Source of the DNA: Pantoea sp. IMH
GTDB taxonomy: Bacteria; Pseudomonadota; Gammaproteobacteria; Enterobacterales; Enterobacteriaceae
Length of the DNA: 64,000 nt
Assembly (NCBI RefSeq): GCF_000599885.1
Contig: NZ_JFGT01000005.1
Location: 1,054,001-1,118,000, forward strand
Reading direction: 5' to 3'
This document shows, in pieces, positions 48,662-56,357 of the stretch. Within the stretch, counting starts at the first letter, position 1, and the number at the start of each line of letters is the position of its first letter. The notes beneath the pieces were generated by a model. That model worked only from the letters and a program-made list of their open reading frames with translations, did no database searches and had not been told where the DNA came from. The translations under genes were made by a program, and so were the position numbers.

Positions 48662-48940
48662 AGATTACATTTTCAGATATTAGCATTGAGTCGTTAATAA
48701 AATTTATCGTACTTCTGCATTCAAGATTATTTCACTCCTATATTACCCACATGAAACCACGCCAGTATGTATTACTAGTGTGGTGTGCATAGATCTGTTG
48801 TACCGATCAATATCAAATCAATTGATAGCCACTAACTATTAATGTTTGTTTATTGATCGTTTATTTGATTGATAATAACGATCAATTCCAGTTAACCGAT
48901 CTGTATTAACGATTATCCGCTAGCTCATTTAATGAATACG
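48662..48940. repeat. GATCAAT/ATTGATC repeat cluster
   Basis: An A+T-rich non-coding stretch. ATTGATCGTT (48852-48861) and AACGATCAAT (48877-48886) form a perfect 10-bp inverted repeat. CCGATCAAT recurs at 48803-48811, and further CGATC half-sites at about 48896, 48908 and 48939. The pattern resembles iterons or multiple operator sites. Confidence 0.5.
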
Positions 48941-48944
48941 ATCA

Positions 48945-48978
48945 GCCTGCTTCCTTTAAAACGGAAGCGGGCTTTTTT
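48945..48978 (+). terminator. Strong terminator downstream of repeat cluster
   Basis: Ten-base stem (48945-48954 with 48963-48972) and six T. It lies 280 bp after the nearest gene, so it may end an untranslated RNA. Confidence 0.8.
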
Positions 48979-49007
48979 GTAATTAAATCATCAGGAAAGG
49001 AAACCAT

Positions 49008-49442
49008 ATGCTCAGAAACCATTATGCAGCTCTGGCTGGATTAGTGCTGCTTAGTCACAGTGCCTGCGCCCTACAGGCAGACCAGCAATGGCGTGACTGG
49101 TACGGAAATATCAATGCCATGGAGTTTGAACTCAATACGCAAAATGCTGCAGGTGAAGTGCTCACACTGACCTGCACAAGCGGAAAGCTGGCTGCTGCTT
49201 ACAGCGTACCTGCGGAGGATTACCGCATCTCGTCACAAACAGGACTTTCTGAACCTGGAATCAGTATCAATGGTACGAACTATCCTCTGGATGAAACGGC
49301 CTTTACTGCGCTAAAAGCGACAAGTGAAAAAGACGTAATAAAAATGACCTCTATGAATGCCGCTATCTCTAAACAATTCAGCACCAAAGGGCTGAATGAG
49401 GCGCTGGCTGATGCCACCTGGCAGGACTGCATTAATCATTAA
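49008..49442 (+). CDS. Exported hypothetical protein, 144 residues
   Basis: Signal peptide at residues 1-22 (HYAALAGLVLLSHSACALQA). The mature part has Cys pairs (LTCTSG and WQDCINH) suited to a periplasmic disulfide. No family recognised. The start has AGGAAAGG upstream. It is followed 19 bp later by a second exported protein; the two look like one unit. Confidence 0.7.
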   Translation: MLRNHYAALAGLVLLSHSACALQADQQWRDWYGNINAMEFELNTQNAAGEVLTLTCTSGKLAAAYSVPAEDYRISSQTGLSEPGISINGTNYPLDETAFTALKATSEKDVIKMTSMNAAISKQFSTKGLNEALADATWQDCINH

Positions 49443-49461
49443 TAAACTGAAAGGAAACCTT

Positions 49462-50265
49462 ATGCGTAAACTCGTTATTTTATCTCTCAGCTCCGCAACA
49501 CTGTTTATTCCTTTGGTCTCGCCTGCAATGACAATTCACGGCGACATACATCCCGAACGCTATACCTTCTTTCTGACTCAGGAAGGCAGTAATCAACTGA
49601 AACAGGCAAATGACCGGATAGCGAAGAACCCGCAGGCTTATACGCTTGATGTGAATCATACCGGCATTCAACCCTTTGATGCTGTTCGCTGGGACGGGAA
49701 GCCTGTAAAAGCCGTCACCTGCGTCTTGGTAGACGGCGTGATGATGGGACAAAAAGCCACGTGGTCACAATGTAAAGACGAGAGCGGTGTTGAGTATTTC
49801 GGCAATAAAGGCTGGCTGGTACGTGATTACGTCGCAAAAGCCTGTGAAGTCGGAAAATCAGATTGTCCTGTTTATCTTGTGCTTCAAACGGATTCTCCAA
49901 CAATGCGAAGTGATATGGCTAACTTCGTTCCTGCCCCTAAAAACTTTAATGCTTCGACAAGCCTGACGGATGAAATTAAATCTGAAGGCTGCCAGATGGC
50001 GGATAACTCCTTTGAACATGCCAAAGGTAGTCAGCGTTGTCGTGCCATTAATACCGTGCGTTTCATCCGCAAACAAAATACCGAAGCGGCATATGAAGCG
50101 GATGTAACTACCACGACAGGTGAAACATTCACGATGTTGGTGGGGTATTCCTACAGTAATCCGTCCGCCAACGAGCCGGGCTGGCGCACAATTTCCATCA
50201 ACCAGGGAGACATCATTACTGATATCCGTAAGCAGGGCCATTGGGTTCCCAATGGTTATAAATAA
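49462..50265 (+). CDS. Exported hypothetical protein, 267 residues
   Basis: Signal peptide at residues 1-22 (KLVILSLSSATLFIPLVSPA). The mature protein has several Cys residues (VTCVLV, SQCKDE, KACEVGKSDCPVY, EGCQMAD, SQRCRA) that could form disulfides. No family recognised. The start at 49462 has AAAGGAAA upstream and lies 19 bp after the previous gene. Possibly a periplasmic interaction or exclusion factor of the island; this is a guess from location only. Confidence 0.7.
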   Translation: MRKLVILSLSSATLFIPLVSPAMTIHGDIHPERYTFFLTQEGSNQLKQANDRIAKNPQAYTLDVNHTGIQPFDAVRWDGKPVKAVTCVLVDGVMMGQKATWSQCKDESGVEYFGNKGWLVRDYVAKACEVGKSDCPVYLVLQTDSPTMRSDMANFVPAPKNFNASTSLTDEIKSEGCQMADNSFEHAKGSQRCRAINTVRFIRKQNTEAAYEADVTTTTGETFTMLVGYSYSNPSANEPGWRTISINQGDIITDIRKQGHWVPNGYK

Positions 50266-50315
50266 CCTTATCAGTGAGATAACTTTTTATTCGGCATTCA
50301 GCTAATGGAGGTTCA

Positions 50316-50495
50316 GTGGGAAAAACATTACAGCAGGAAAAGTCATCAACAGTGGACTGTACCTGGCAGCTTGTTTTGAGCGTTGCCGGTGTGACATTAA
50401 TGCGCAGCAATTCTGTTGGAGTTAAAGCACTGGGAGCCAGCCTCACCACACTGAGTCTGATACGCATCATTAAAAAACTCGCCACACTCGCCTGA
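50316..50495 (+). CDS. Small hydrophobic 59-residue protein
   Basis: GTG start at 50316 behind TGGAGG. The product (VGKTLQQEKSSTVDCTW, then a hydrophobic stretch ending KKLATLA) has one likely membrane helix at about residues 17-52. No family recognised. It lies between the exported proteins and the 175-residue gene on the same strand. Confidence 0.55.
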   Translation: MGKTLQQEKSSTVDCTWQLVLSVAGVTLMRSNSVGVKALGASLTTLSLIRIIKKLATLA

Positions 50496-50530
50496 TCACC
50501 CTTTCTGAGCGTTCAGAGGATAAAAGCAAT

Positions 50531-51058
50531 ATGTCTGAAAATACCCAAGGGAAACTCAAAAGACTGAAAGAGAAATTCAATATGCGGCGAAATGTCTCCT
50601 CCACTGATAACCCGGTTGAGCAGATAGAAGAAAATGTCAGTGAGCAAACGACAGAAGGGGCAGAATCCCGTACTACCCGATATAAACGATTGCTCGATAA
50701 TATTGTTATCAATGGTTTGCTAAATATTGCCGAAGATAAACTTAGTGATGATGCATTTATCGAGTCGGTGTTCAGTAAGGCTTATGAGCTTTTGCCTGTG
50801 CCGGTAAGAATGGTTGTCAGAAGGGAATGGTGCTTGGGTTATCTCCAGTCACGGAAAGCCCCGTTACTGGCGCAACTCAAGCTATACCGGACCGAAAGGC
50901 ACGGCTCAGCAGAAACGGTGTCACCTGATGTGGAGCCCGCTCTGCAGCCAACGTTGCCACCACACTTAATCAGATTCATTTATAACAGTCAGGCCATCCT
51001 TCGGGGGGCCTTTTTTATGCCCATTTTCTACAGGAGTTTTTATGACCCGTTTAGCTAG
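50531..51058 (+). CDS. Uncharacterised 175-residue protein
   Basis: A mostly helical, charged protein (GKLKRLKEKFNMRRN start, then RLLDNIVINGLLNIAEDKLSD and LPVPVRMVVRREWCLGYL). No family recognised. The frame runs through a terminator-like hairpin at 50991-51016 and overlaps the start of the DUF932 pseudogene. The last about 25 residues (LRGAFFMPIFYRSFYDPFS) may therefore result from a late frameshift, with an original end near 50990. Confidence 0.55.
   Translation: MSENTQGKLKRLKEKFNMRRNVSSTDNPVEQIEENVSEQTTEGAESRTTRYKRLLDNIVINGLLNIAEDKLSDDAFIESVFSKAYELLPVPVRMVVRREWCLGYLQSRKAPLLAQLKLYRTERHGSAETVSPDVEPALQPTLPPHLIRFIYNSQAILRGAFFMPIFYRSFYDPFS
50991..51016 (+). terminator. Terminator-like hairpin inside gene end
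   Basis: Imperfect nine-pair stem (50991-50999 with 51003-51011) and six T. Confidence 0.6.
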
Positions 51059-51260
51059 CCGCTTCGGCTCAGTCAATCTTATTCGCCGCGATCGCCCGTT
51101 AATCTGTGACGAACTGGCGCACTATGTGCCGAGTGTATTCAGCTAAGACAAGCATGAATCACGCAGTGACGATACACATATATTACAACCATTACCCAGC
51201 TAGAAAACCTAATGTGACAAGACTTCCAATCTTTCTTCGCCTGCCTGACTGAAGACTTAT
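51042..51260 (+). pseudogene. Decayed DUF932 (YafZ-like) gene
   Basis: An AGGAG site and ATG at 51042 open MTRLASRFGSVNLIRRDRP, the start of the YafZ/YubP-type DUF932 proteins common in CP4 elements. A TAA replaces codon 35, in place of Glu in the family pattern VFSEDKHESRS. The DKHESRS then continues in frame, and a one-base loss shifts to RYTYI-like and QSFFACLTEDLS-like remnants with further stops. The remaining about 200 codons are absent. Confidence 0.85.
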
Positions 51261-51281
51261 CCCCTGACATTACAACTGCAG

Positions 51282-51310
51282 ACGCCCCGTTCGAAAGAGC
51301 GGGGCGTTTT
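51282..51310 (+). terminator. Terminator upstream of ardB
   Basis: Eight-base stem (51282-51289 with 51300-51307), ten-base loop, four T. Confidence 0.75.
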
Positions 51311-51334
51311 GCTTTGTGCCAAAAAGGAGTCACC

Positions 51335-51754
51335 ATGAATCAAACAACATCATCACTTATTGCCGTTTCAGTACCCGATGCACAGCGTCTTAATTTCTGG
51401 CCGAAACACTTTGGCAAAATCCCACAGTGGATGCTGCTTGAGCCTCGCGCTTTCGCCTGGATGGATCGCCTGTGCGATGCCTACAGCGGCGGATGCTGGA
51501 ATTACTACACGCTCAGCAACGGTGGTGCCTTCATTGCACCTGACAGCGAAGATAACTGGACCATGTTTAACAAGCTGAATGGCAACAGCTCGGAAATGAG
51601 CAGCGAAGGCGCTGGCATCGCAGTCTGCCTGCTGAACTGGAGCCACCATGCCTGCAGAACCGGCAGCCCCGCCATGAGCGAACACTACTATCACCTGCGT
51701 GAATTTGCGCTGAGCCATCCTGAATGCAGCGCCATCTTGCACATCACCGACTGA
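51335..51754 (+). CDS. ArdB/KlcA-family antirestriction protein (YafX-like)
   Basis: A 139-residue protein of the ArdB/KlcA family: [15 protein letters not shown], then ALSRAFAWMD-like [34 protein letters not shown] and the SSEAAG-like [14 protein letters not shown]. Such proteins protect incoming DNA from type I restriction in the host cell without binding DNA like Ocr. The start at 51335 follows AAGGAG. It opens the ardB-radC-cbeA-cbtA cluster found in CP4-6 and CP4-44. It shares the island with a restriction system. Confidence 0.93.
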   Translation: MNQTTSSLIAVSVPDAQRLNFWPKHFGKIPQWMLLEPRAFAWMDRLCDAYSGGCWNYYTLSNGGAFIAPDSEDNWTMFNKLNGNSSEMSSEGAGIAVCLLNWSHHACRTGSPAMSEHYYHLREFALSHPECSAILHITD

Positions 51755-51768
51755 TGCCGGAGGAAATT

Positions 51769-52236
51769 ATGGAAACGACTGCATTACCTCTTCCGCTTTC
51801 ATCACACCGCACCATAAAACGCGCCCTGACGCTTATCGAGAATCACCTACGCGAACCCGGCGTGGCGTTCACCTCAGCAACACTCACCCGCGACTGGCTG
51901 GGGCTGAACCTTGCAGGGCTGGAGCGGGAAGTGTTTATGGTGGTGTTTCTGGATAATCAGAATCGGCTGCTGGCACACGAAACCCTGTTTCACGGCTCCA
52001 TCACCAGCACGGAAATTCATCCCCGCGAGGAGGTTAAAGCCGCATTACGGCACAACGCCGCGGCGGCAATCTTTGCCCACAACCATCCCTCCGGATATGC
52101 CGAGCCCAGCGATGCCGACCGGCGCATCACCGAGCGGCTGAAAAAAGCGCTGGCGCTGGTTGAAGTGCGAGTGCTGGACCATCTGATTGTCGGCAGCAAA
52201 GAGATTGTCTCGTTCGCCGAACGCGGCTGGTCCTGA
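51769..52236 (+). CDS. RadC-family JAB-domain protein (YkfG/YeeS-like)
   Basis: A 155-residue RadC-type protein with the JAMM zinc motif [14 protein letters not shown] (His-x-His-x10-Asp, about residues 101-114) and upstream Glu in [11 protein letters not shown]. RadC/YeeS proteins are marked in databases as DNA repair, but this is not supported for the CP4 copies; the biochemical role is unknown. The ATG at 51769 follows GGAGG. The yeeT-like small gene usually placed after it is missing. Confidence 0.93.
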   Translation: METTALPLPLSSHRTIKRALTLIENHLREPGVAFTSATLTRDWLGLNLAGLEREVFMVVFLDNQNRLLAHETLFHGSITSTEIHPREEVKAALRHNAAAAIFAHNHPSGYAEPSDADRRITERLKKALALVEVRVLDHLIVGSKEIVSFAERGWS

Positions 52237-52246
52237 AGGAGGACAT

Positions 52247-52573
52247 ATGCATTCTCAACCATGGGGGCTTACGTGCAGTAAAACGCCGTGCTTCAGTGCC
52301 AGGCTGGTGCAGGAAGGTAACCGGCTGCACTTCCTGGGTGACCGGGCAGAGTTCACCGGCGACTTCAGCGACAATGAAGCACTTCGCCTTGACCAGGCTT
52401 TTCCGCTGATAATGAAACAGCTGGAACAGATGCTGTCAGCCGGTGAGCTGAATCCTCGCCATCAGCAACGCGTTACCCTGCATCACATCGGACTGATCTG
52501 CGAAGCCGACACGCTCGGTTCGCACGGTCATGTTTACATCGCGATTTATCCCTTTTCGACTGTAACCGGCTGA
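52247..52573 (+). CDS. CbeA (YeeU/YafW)-type antitoxin
   Basis: A 108-residue type IV antitoxin. Family landmarks are ARLVQEGNRLHFLGDRA (about residues 18-34), FSDNEALRLDQAFP and ICEADTLGSHGHVYIAIYP (about 84-102). CbeA stabilises FtsZ and MreB filaments against CbtA rather than binding the toxin. The start at 52247 has AAGGAGG. It directly precedes cbtA. Confidence 0.94.
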   Translation: MHSQPWGLTCSKTPCFSARLVQEGNRLHFLGDRAEFTGDFSDNEALRLDQAFPLIMKQLEQMLSAGELNPRHQQRVTLHHIGLICEADTLGSHGHVYIAIYPFSTVTG

Positions 52574-52603
52574 CCGGCCACCTCCAAAAACAGGACACAC
52601 CCA

Positions 52604-52984
52604 ATGCAAACTTTATTGTTACCCGAGCCACGGGCGGTTGAGCCATGCCCGTCGCCAGTGCAGGTCTGGCAGCTGCTGCTCACACATCTGCTGGATAAAC
52701 ACTATGGCCTCACGCTCAACGACACGCCGTTTGGCGACGACAGCGTGATTCAGGCGCACATCAACGCCGGTATTTCCCTGTGTGATGCTATCAATTTCAT
52801 TGTGGAAAGGTATGAACTGGTGCGCACTGACCACAGCCATTTTAGCCTCACCGAACGCTCTTCACTGATTGGTGCCATCGACATTCTGCGTGCCCGTCGT
52901 GCAACCGGACTGATAGTAAGCAGCGGCTACAGCACCATAACCCGCATCACAGCAGGCCGGTATCGAGAGGACAAAATACAGTGA
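52604..52984 (+). CDS. CbtA (YeeV/YkfI)-type toxin
   Basis: A 126-residue toxin of the CbtA family, which blocks FtsZ and MreB polymerisation. [27 protein letters not shown] (about residues 17-43), [22 protein letters not shown] (about 55-76) and [13 protein letters not shown] (about 90-102) are the conserved blocks. Its stop overlaps the next GTG start as GTGA, so the downstream frame is coupled. Confidence 0.95.
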   Translation: MQTLLLPEPRAVEPCPSPVQVWQLLLTHLLDKHYGLTLNDTPFGDDSVIQAHINAGISLCDAINFIVERYELVRTDHSHFSLTERSSLIGAIDILRARRATGLIVSSGYSTITRITAGRYREDKIQ

Positions 52985-53472
52985 AAATCGGTCTGAGCCT
53001 CAGCGCTGACAGCATCGGAGTGCTGGGGCTGAACATGGGGAAAATCGCGGTAGACGTTGAAGGCATCGACATTGCTGATCTGATAGCTGCCGTTAGTGCG
53101 CAGGGGCTGACGCTGCGTATCGCGTAAGAACCCGGAAAGGTGGTGGTTGAAAACCCGCTGCCTGATGGCTCCCGCCTGAAAGGCGTCTGCTGCTGCACTG
53201 CCCATATCACCAGCGAGGATAATTCGCGGCTGTATACGCTTTCTCACCAGGCACAGGAATACAGCGATGCGGATTGGATACACTTCACTGGCTCGGGGTA
53301 CCTCATCCGGCTGGATGCCTGGTCATATCCGCTGCTGCGCCTGAAGCGGCTGGGCCTGTCAAAGGTCTGCCGACGCCTGGTTTTCACACTGATAAGCCGT
53401 TACAGCATCGGCCTGATTCATCTCGATGCATTTGGCGAACTGCTGCCGGGATCTGACACTTTTGATTGGTAA
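52981..53472 (+). pseudogene. DUF5983-like gene split by an in-frame stop
   Basis: The gene usually found after cbtA. Codons 1-48 (GTG start, [20 protein letters not shown]) end at TAA 53125-53127. The same frame then continues without another stop to 53472 (VENPLPDGSRLKGVCCCT through LPGSDTFDW). Reinitiation is possible at GTG 53140 behind GGAAAG, giving 110 residues. It is either a simple nonsense pseudogene or two expressed parts. Confidence 0.75.
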
Positions 53473-53520
53473 CGGTGCCTGCCCAATCCTTTCATATTAC
53501 TTTCTCACATCAACACATGC

Positions 53521-53547
53521 ACCCGCCCTTAAACCGGCGGGTGTTTT
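53521..53547 (+). terminator. Terminator/attenuator before DUF4942 gene
   Basis: Seven-base stem (53521-53527 with 53536-53542) and four T, 17 bp ahead of the next start. Confidence 0.65.
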
Positions 53548-53563
53548 CATTTATGGAGACAAC

Positions 53564-54397
53564 ATGCAACCAGAACCAGACGTACTTACCGACCATACCG
53601 ATATTATCTGTTCCACCAGCATCGAACGCATCGTGACCGGACGTAATGCCGCGCTGGTACAGATTGGGCAATTGATGCAGCAGCTCAACACCATTTCTCA
53701 ACTCACTGCCGGAATCGGTGGCGGAAATGCCTCTGACTGGGCGATGAAGCAGGGACATCGCTATGACTGCTGGCTGATGGAAAAACCGGAGAAAGCGTTG
53801 CCAGTGGTCACCCGCAATATTGACCGTAGCCTGTGGCGCGATCTGATGCTGAAATCCGGCATGCTATCGCTGATGGACGCGCAGGCCCGTACGCAGTGGT
53901 ATCAGAATTTGGAAGATGGCGACCTTCCGGCCATCAGTGAAGCCAATATTCTCAGCACCTTTGAACAGTTACATCAGAGCAAAGCAGAAGTGTTTGAGCG
54001 CGGCATCATCAACGTGTTTAAAGGACTGTCATGGGATTACAAAACCAACAGCCCATGTTTCTTCGGCAAGAAGATCATCATCAATAATCTGGTGACGCAC
54101 AACCGCTGGGGCTTCAGCCTGACGTGGGGATTTCGTCGCGATCAACTGGCAGATCTGGAGCGGATGCTGTTTTTACTGGATGGCAAAGCGATACCTGACA
54201 ATCGCGGTGACATCTCCATCAACCTGATGGATCACATCCGTGATAATCCCGGCAAAGACGTTTATGAAGACACGTATTTCTCCATCCGATACTTTCAGAA
54301 GGGCACCGCACATCTTACCTTCAAGTACCCTGAGTTAGTGGAGAAGATGAACGACATCATTGCTAAGCACTATCCGGGGATGTTGGCGTCCAGATAG
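53564..54397 (+). CDS. DUF4942-family protein
   Basis: A 277-residue protein of the DUF4942 type that ends CP4-like cbtA clusters. Conserved stretches are IERIVTGRNAALVQI, NIDRSLWRDLMLKSGM, FERGIINVFKGLSWDYKTN and NRWGFSLTWGFRRDQLADLERML. The C-terminal part resembles a methylase-associated domain but no SAM motif is seen. The start at 53564 follows TGGAGAC. Function unknown. It is the last gene before the right attachment site. Confidence 0.85.
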   Translation: MQPEPDVLTDHTDIICSTSIERIVTGRNAALVQIGQLMQQLNTISQLTAGIGGGNASDWAMKQGHRYDCWLMEKPEKALPVVTRNIDRSLWRDLMLKSGMLSLMDAQARTQWYQNLEDGDLPAISEANILSTFEQLHQSKAEVFERGIINVFKGLSWDYKTNSPCFFGKKIIINNLVTHNRWGFSLTWGFRRDQLADLERMLFLLDGKAIPDNRGDISINLMDHIRDNPGKDVYEDTYFSIRYFQKGTAHLTFKYPELVEKMNDIIAKHYPGMLASR

Positions 54398-54550
54398 TGA
54401 GGCGATACAATAACTGCTGCCTGAGGTAGTGAGCCGTACGGCAGATTTAACCAGCGAAACCACGCGAACAATGTGTTGGTATAATCGTTGGTATACTTTT
54501 TTTCGAACGCGATTTTGTGGTTTATAGTCAATAGTTTAGGTTGTTAATTT

Positions 54551-54569
54551 GAATCCTGTAGGGCGTACC
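54551..54569 (+). repeat. attR: copy of argU 3' end
   Basis: Identical to 35988-36003 over 16 bases, then A for G, then CCA. Arm-type TGTTGGTA and CGTTGGTA motifs lie 55-75 bp inside. It marks the island's right boundary. Confidence 0.85.
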
Positions 54570-54654
54570 ATTAAATTTCAATAGATTACGTAATCCTCAA
54601 TCCTGCCTGATTCTCCCCTTGTGTCGTATTAGTGTCGTTATCTCCTGAAAGTAA

Positions 54655-54800
54655 GTTAATTGCGCGCATGCTCGGTTAAATGATTGGTGCCAGATGCACA
54701 TAGCGCTGCACCCTCTCTGCTCTTCCAGCCTTCCATTTTTAGCAGCCCCATCGGCATCCCAGACTGACACAGCCAGCTTGCACAGAAATGTTGCAGATCC
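54655..54800 (-). pseudogene. Remnant of a second phage-type integrase
   Basis: On the minus strand a fragment reads DLQHFCASWLCQSGMPMGLL, then after frame changes QRYVHLAP and NHLTEHARN, clearly the C-terminal end of a lambdoid tyrosine recombinase. The catalytic Arg of DLRH is Gln and two indels break the frame, so it is dead. It lies just outside attR, in opposite orientation to the island integrase. Confidence 0.75.
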
Positions 54801-54981
54801 GGGGATCTTTAATCTTCTGTTCCTGAACGCCTGAACATATTCCAGAGCGCCGCAATCGCGAGCGCATTGCTCCAGGTAAGCAGGGAATAGCTGTTTTTTA
54901 TAGTTGTCATCTTGTTACTGATTCAGAATGGGCGGATCATGCCATCACTTAACCTGAACACTGCGGAACACAGCTGGCTCC
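54801..54981. other. Short gap before the YoaK-like gene
   Basis: About 180 bp with no gene seen; it probably holds the promoter of the membrane protein at 54982. Confidence 0.35.
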
Positions 54982-55698
54982 ATGCTAATCAGCACTGAGG
55001 ATTTACGTAATAACCTGGCAGACAGAAAACTTGCCTGCACGCTTGCTGCCGTAGCTGGCGCCCTCAATACAGCAGCCTTTGAGGTTGTCGGTTTTTTTTC
55101 GGCCAACATGACTGGTAACGTCTCTTCGCTTTCAGATCATCTGGCTAAAGCCAGCCTTGCGCCTGGCATTTTTTTTCTGTCGGTTATCTGCATTTTTATC
55201 GCCGGTTCCGCATTCTCCGCCCTGCTTATCAATGCGGGGCGCAGGAGGAAGATGCGGACGGTTTACGCTGTTAATATCATCCTTGAGGGGGCAGGGCTTG
55301 TTCTGCTGGGCATTGTTGAATGCTGGATGAACCCGGCCTCACCCGGCGTTCTGCTTATTCTGTGCCTGAGTTTTTTAATGGGGTTACAGAATGCCGTGGT
55401 GACGCGTATCTCCAATGCACGGGTAAGAACGACGCATGTGTCCGGGACATCCACGGATATCGGTATCGAGCTGGCTATGCTGTTTGATGTGCTGAGACGA
55501 AAAGAATCGCCAAAGGATGCCCCGCTCTATCTTGAGCGACTCGGGCTGCACGCCTTTACATTGCTCTCATTTCTGGCTGGCGGTGTGGCCGGAATATGGC
55601 TGTTTCATCTGCTCGACTATGCATTTCTTATTTTGATAGGCACAGGCGTCATTTTGCTGGCATTGCATAATATGCGCCATAAACAGCAGCTTGAATAA
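54982..55698 (+). CDS. YoaK family (DUF1275) membrane protein
   Basis: A 238-residue inner-membrane protein with six hydrophobic segments (about residues 18-38, 60-85, 92-112, 118-137, 185-205, 210-230). FFSANMTGNVSSLSDHL and GLQNAVVTRISNARVRTTHVSGTSTDIG are the conserved DUF1275 motifs. The family is of unknown function, possibly a transporter. It is monocistronic, with its own terminator. Confidence 0.9.
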   Translation: MLISTEDLRNNLADRKLACTLAAVAGALNTAAFEVVGFFSANMTGNVSSLSDHLAKASLAPGIFFLSVICIFIAGSAFSALLINAGRRRKMRTVYAVNIILEGAGLVLLGIVECWMNPASPGVLLILCLSFLMGLQNAVVTRISNARVRTTHVSGTSTDIGIELAMLFDVLRRKESPKDAPLYLERLGLHAFTLLSFLAGGVAGIWLFHLLDYAFLILIGTGVILLALHNMRHKQQLE

Positions 55699-55707
55699 GA
55701 CAGTGAA

Positions 55708-55728
55708 GCCGCCTACGGGCGGTTTTTT
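55708..55728 (+). terminator. Terminator of the YoaK-like gene
   Basis: Five-base GC stem (55709-55713 with 55718-55722), TACG loop, six T. Confidence 0.85.
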
Positions 55729-56227
55729 ATTACCTGCAATAAACCTCCGGCGCGTCGCTTATTGCGCTCCCGGCAAGCGAATCCTGATACCTGGTTTCGC
55801 TGCATGGCACTCTGGCGTGTTCAACACCCGAAGCGAATGCTTTTCAGGCTGCGTGCACTATTCCGCATGCTGCACTGTTCACTATCACAGCGAGCGCTTG
55901 TGCTGAAGGCTGCCGCCAGGCGTCTTATTTCGGCTTTAAGCATCAGGATTAAGCACGTTTCTGAGCGCATATGTCACTTAATCCATTACCTGTTCTGGTG
56001 AACCGTTAAAGGGGTCACATCCCTGTCATCGTTTGCGTGACAAAAACCTGTAACAACAGCCCAATACCCCGTTTTTGCTCTTTCTGGAAACGCCACTACC
56101 GACGGTTCACGCGGTGCTGGCTAAAGCGACGTTAAGCAGCATCAGGGTTTACCGGATATGTTTGCACGGGTTTTTCGGTGCGATCCGGTGCTGATATTTC
56201 CTATTAAAACGGCATAAAAAGCAAAAA
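55729..56227. other. Gene-poor gap upstream of the TRAP operon
   Basis: 500 bp. Frames across 55760-56000 have no ribosome site and Arg-rich, Cys-rich translations typical of non-coding DNA. Probable decayed sequence; no element recognised. Confidence 0.4.
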
Positions 56228-56247
56228 TGTGAAACGCAGTTTCAAAA
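56228..56247 (+). promoter_or_regulatory. KdgR-like operator upstream of the TRAP operon
   Basis: A perfect dyad TGAAAC-GCA-GTTTCA (56230-56244) fits 14 of 20 positions of the KdgR consensus AATRAAAYRYYRTTTYATTT, mismatching mainly the outer bases. It lies 110 bp before the dctP-type start. Confidence 0.5.
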
Positions 56248-56357
56248 CCTTTCTTACAGCGCCACATTTCTCCCCAACGTGGCATTATCCGCAAGGTGAG
56301 GGCCAGGTAAGCCCCGTATGTTCGTGGATGAAAAATTATACTAATGATGAGGCAGTT

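Larger units (their letters stand above)
36004..54566 (+). mobile_element. CP4-like genomic island in argU
   Basis: About 18.5 kb between the argU 3' end and a copy of it at 54551. A P4-type integrase sits directly inside the left end. Integrase arm-like TGTTGGTA motifs occur at 36131, 36143 and (reverse) 36174-36181 on the left, and at 54474 and 54486 (CGTTGGTA) on the right. The cargo is a restriction-modification pair, two insertion sequences, an AlpA/Gp2 module, small exported proteins and the ArdB-RadC-CbeA-CbtA tail typical of CP4 cryptic prophages. Base composition shifts to strongly A+T-rich at 39000-44000 and 46400-48900, unlike the flanks. Confidence 0.88.

Noticed and set aside
55762-56001. 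Arg-rich frames upstream of the TRAP operon
   Set aside because: No ribosome site and composition typical of random G+C-rich DNA; treated as gap.
56229-56357. GTG start at 56229 for the TRAP binding protein
   Set aside because: It would place 43 residues before a clear signal peptide and overlaps the KdgR-like dyad.
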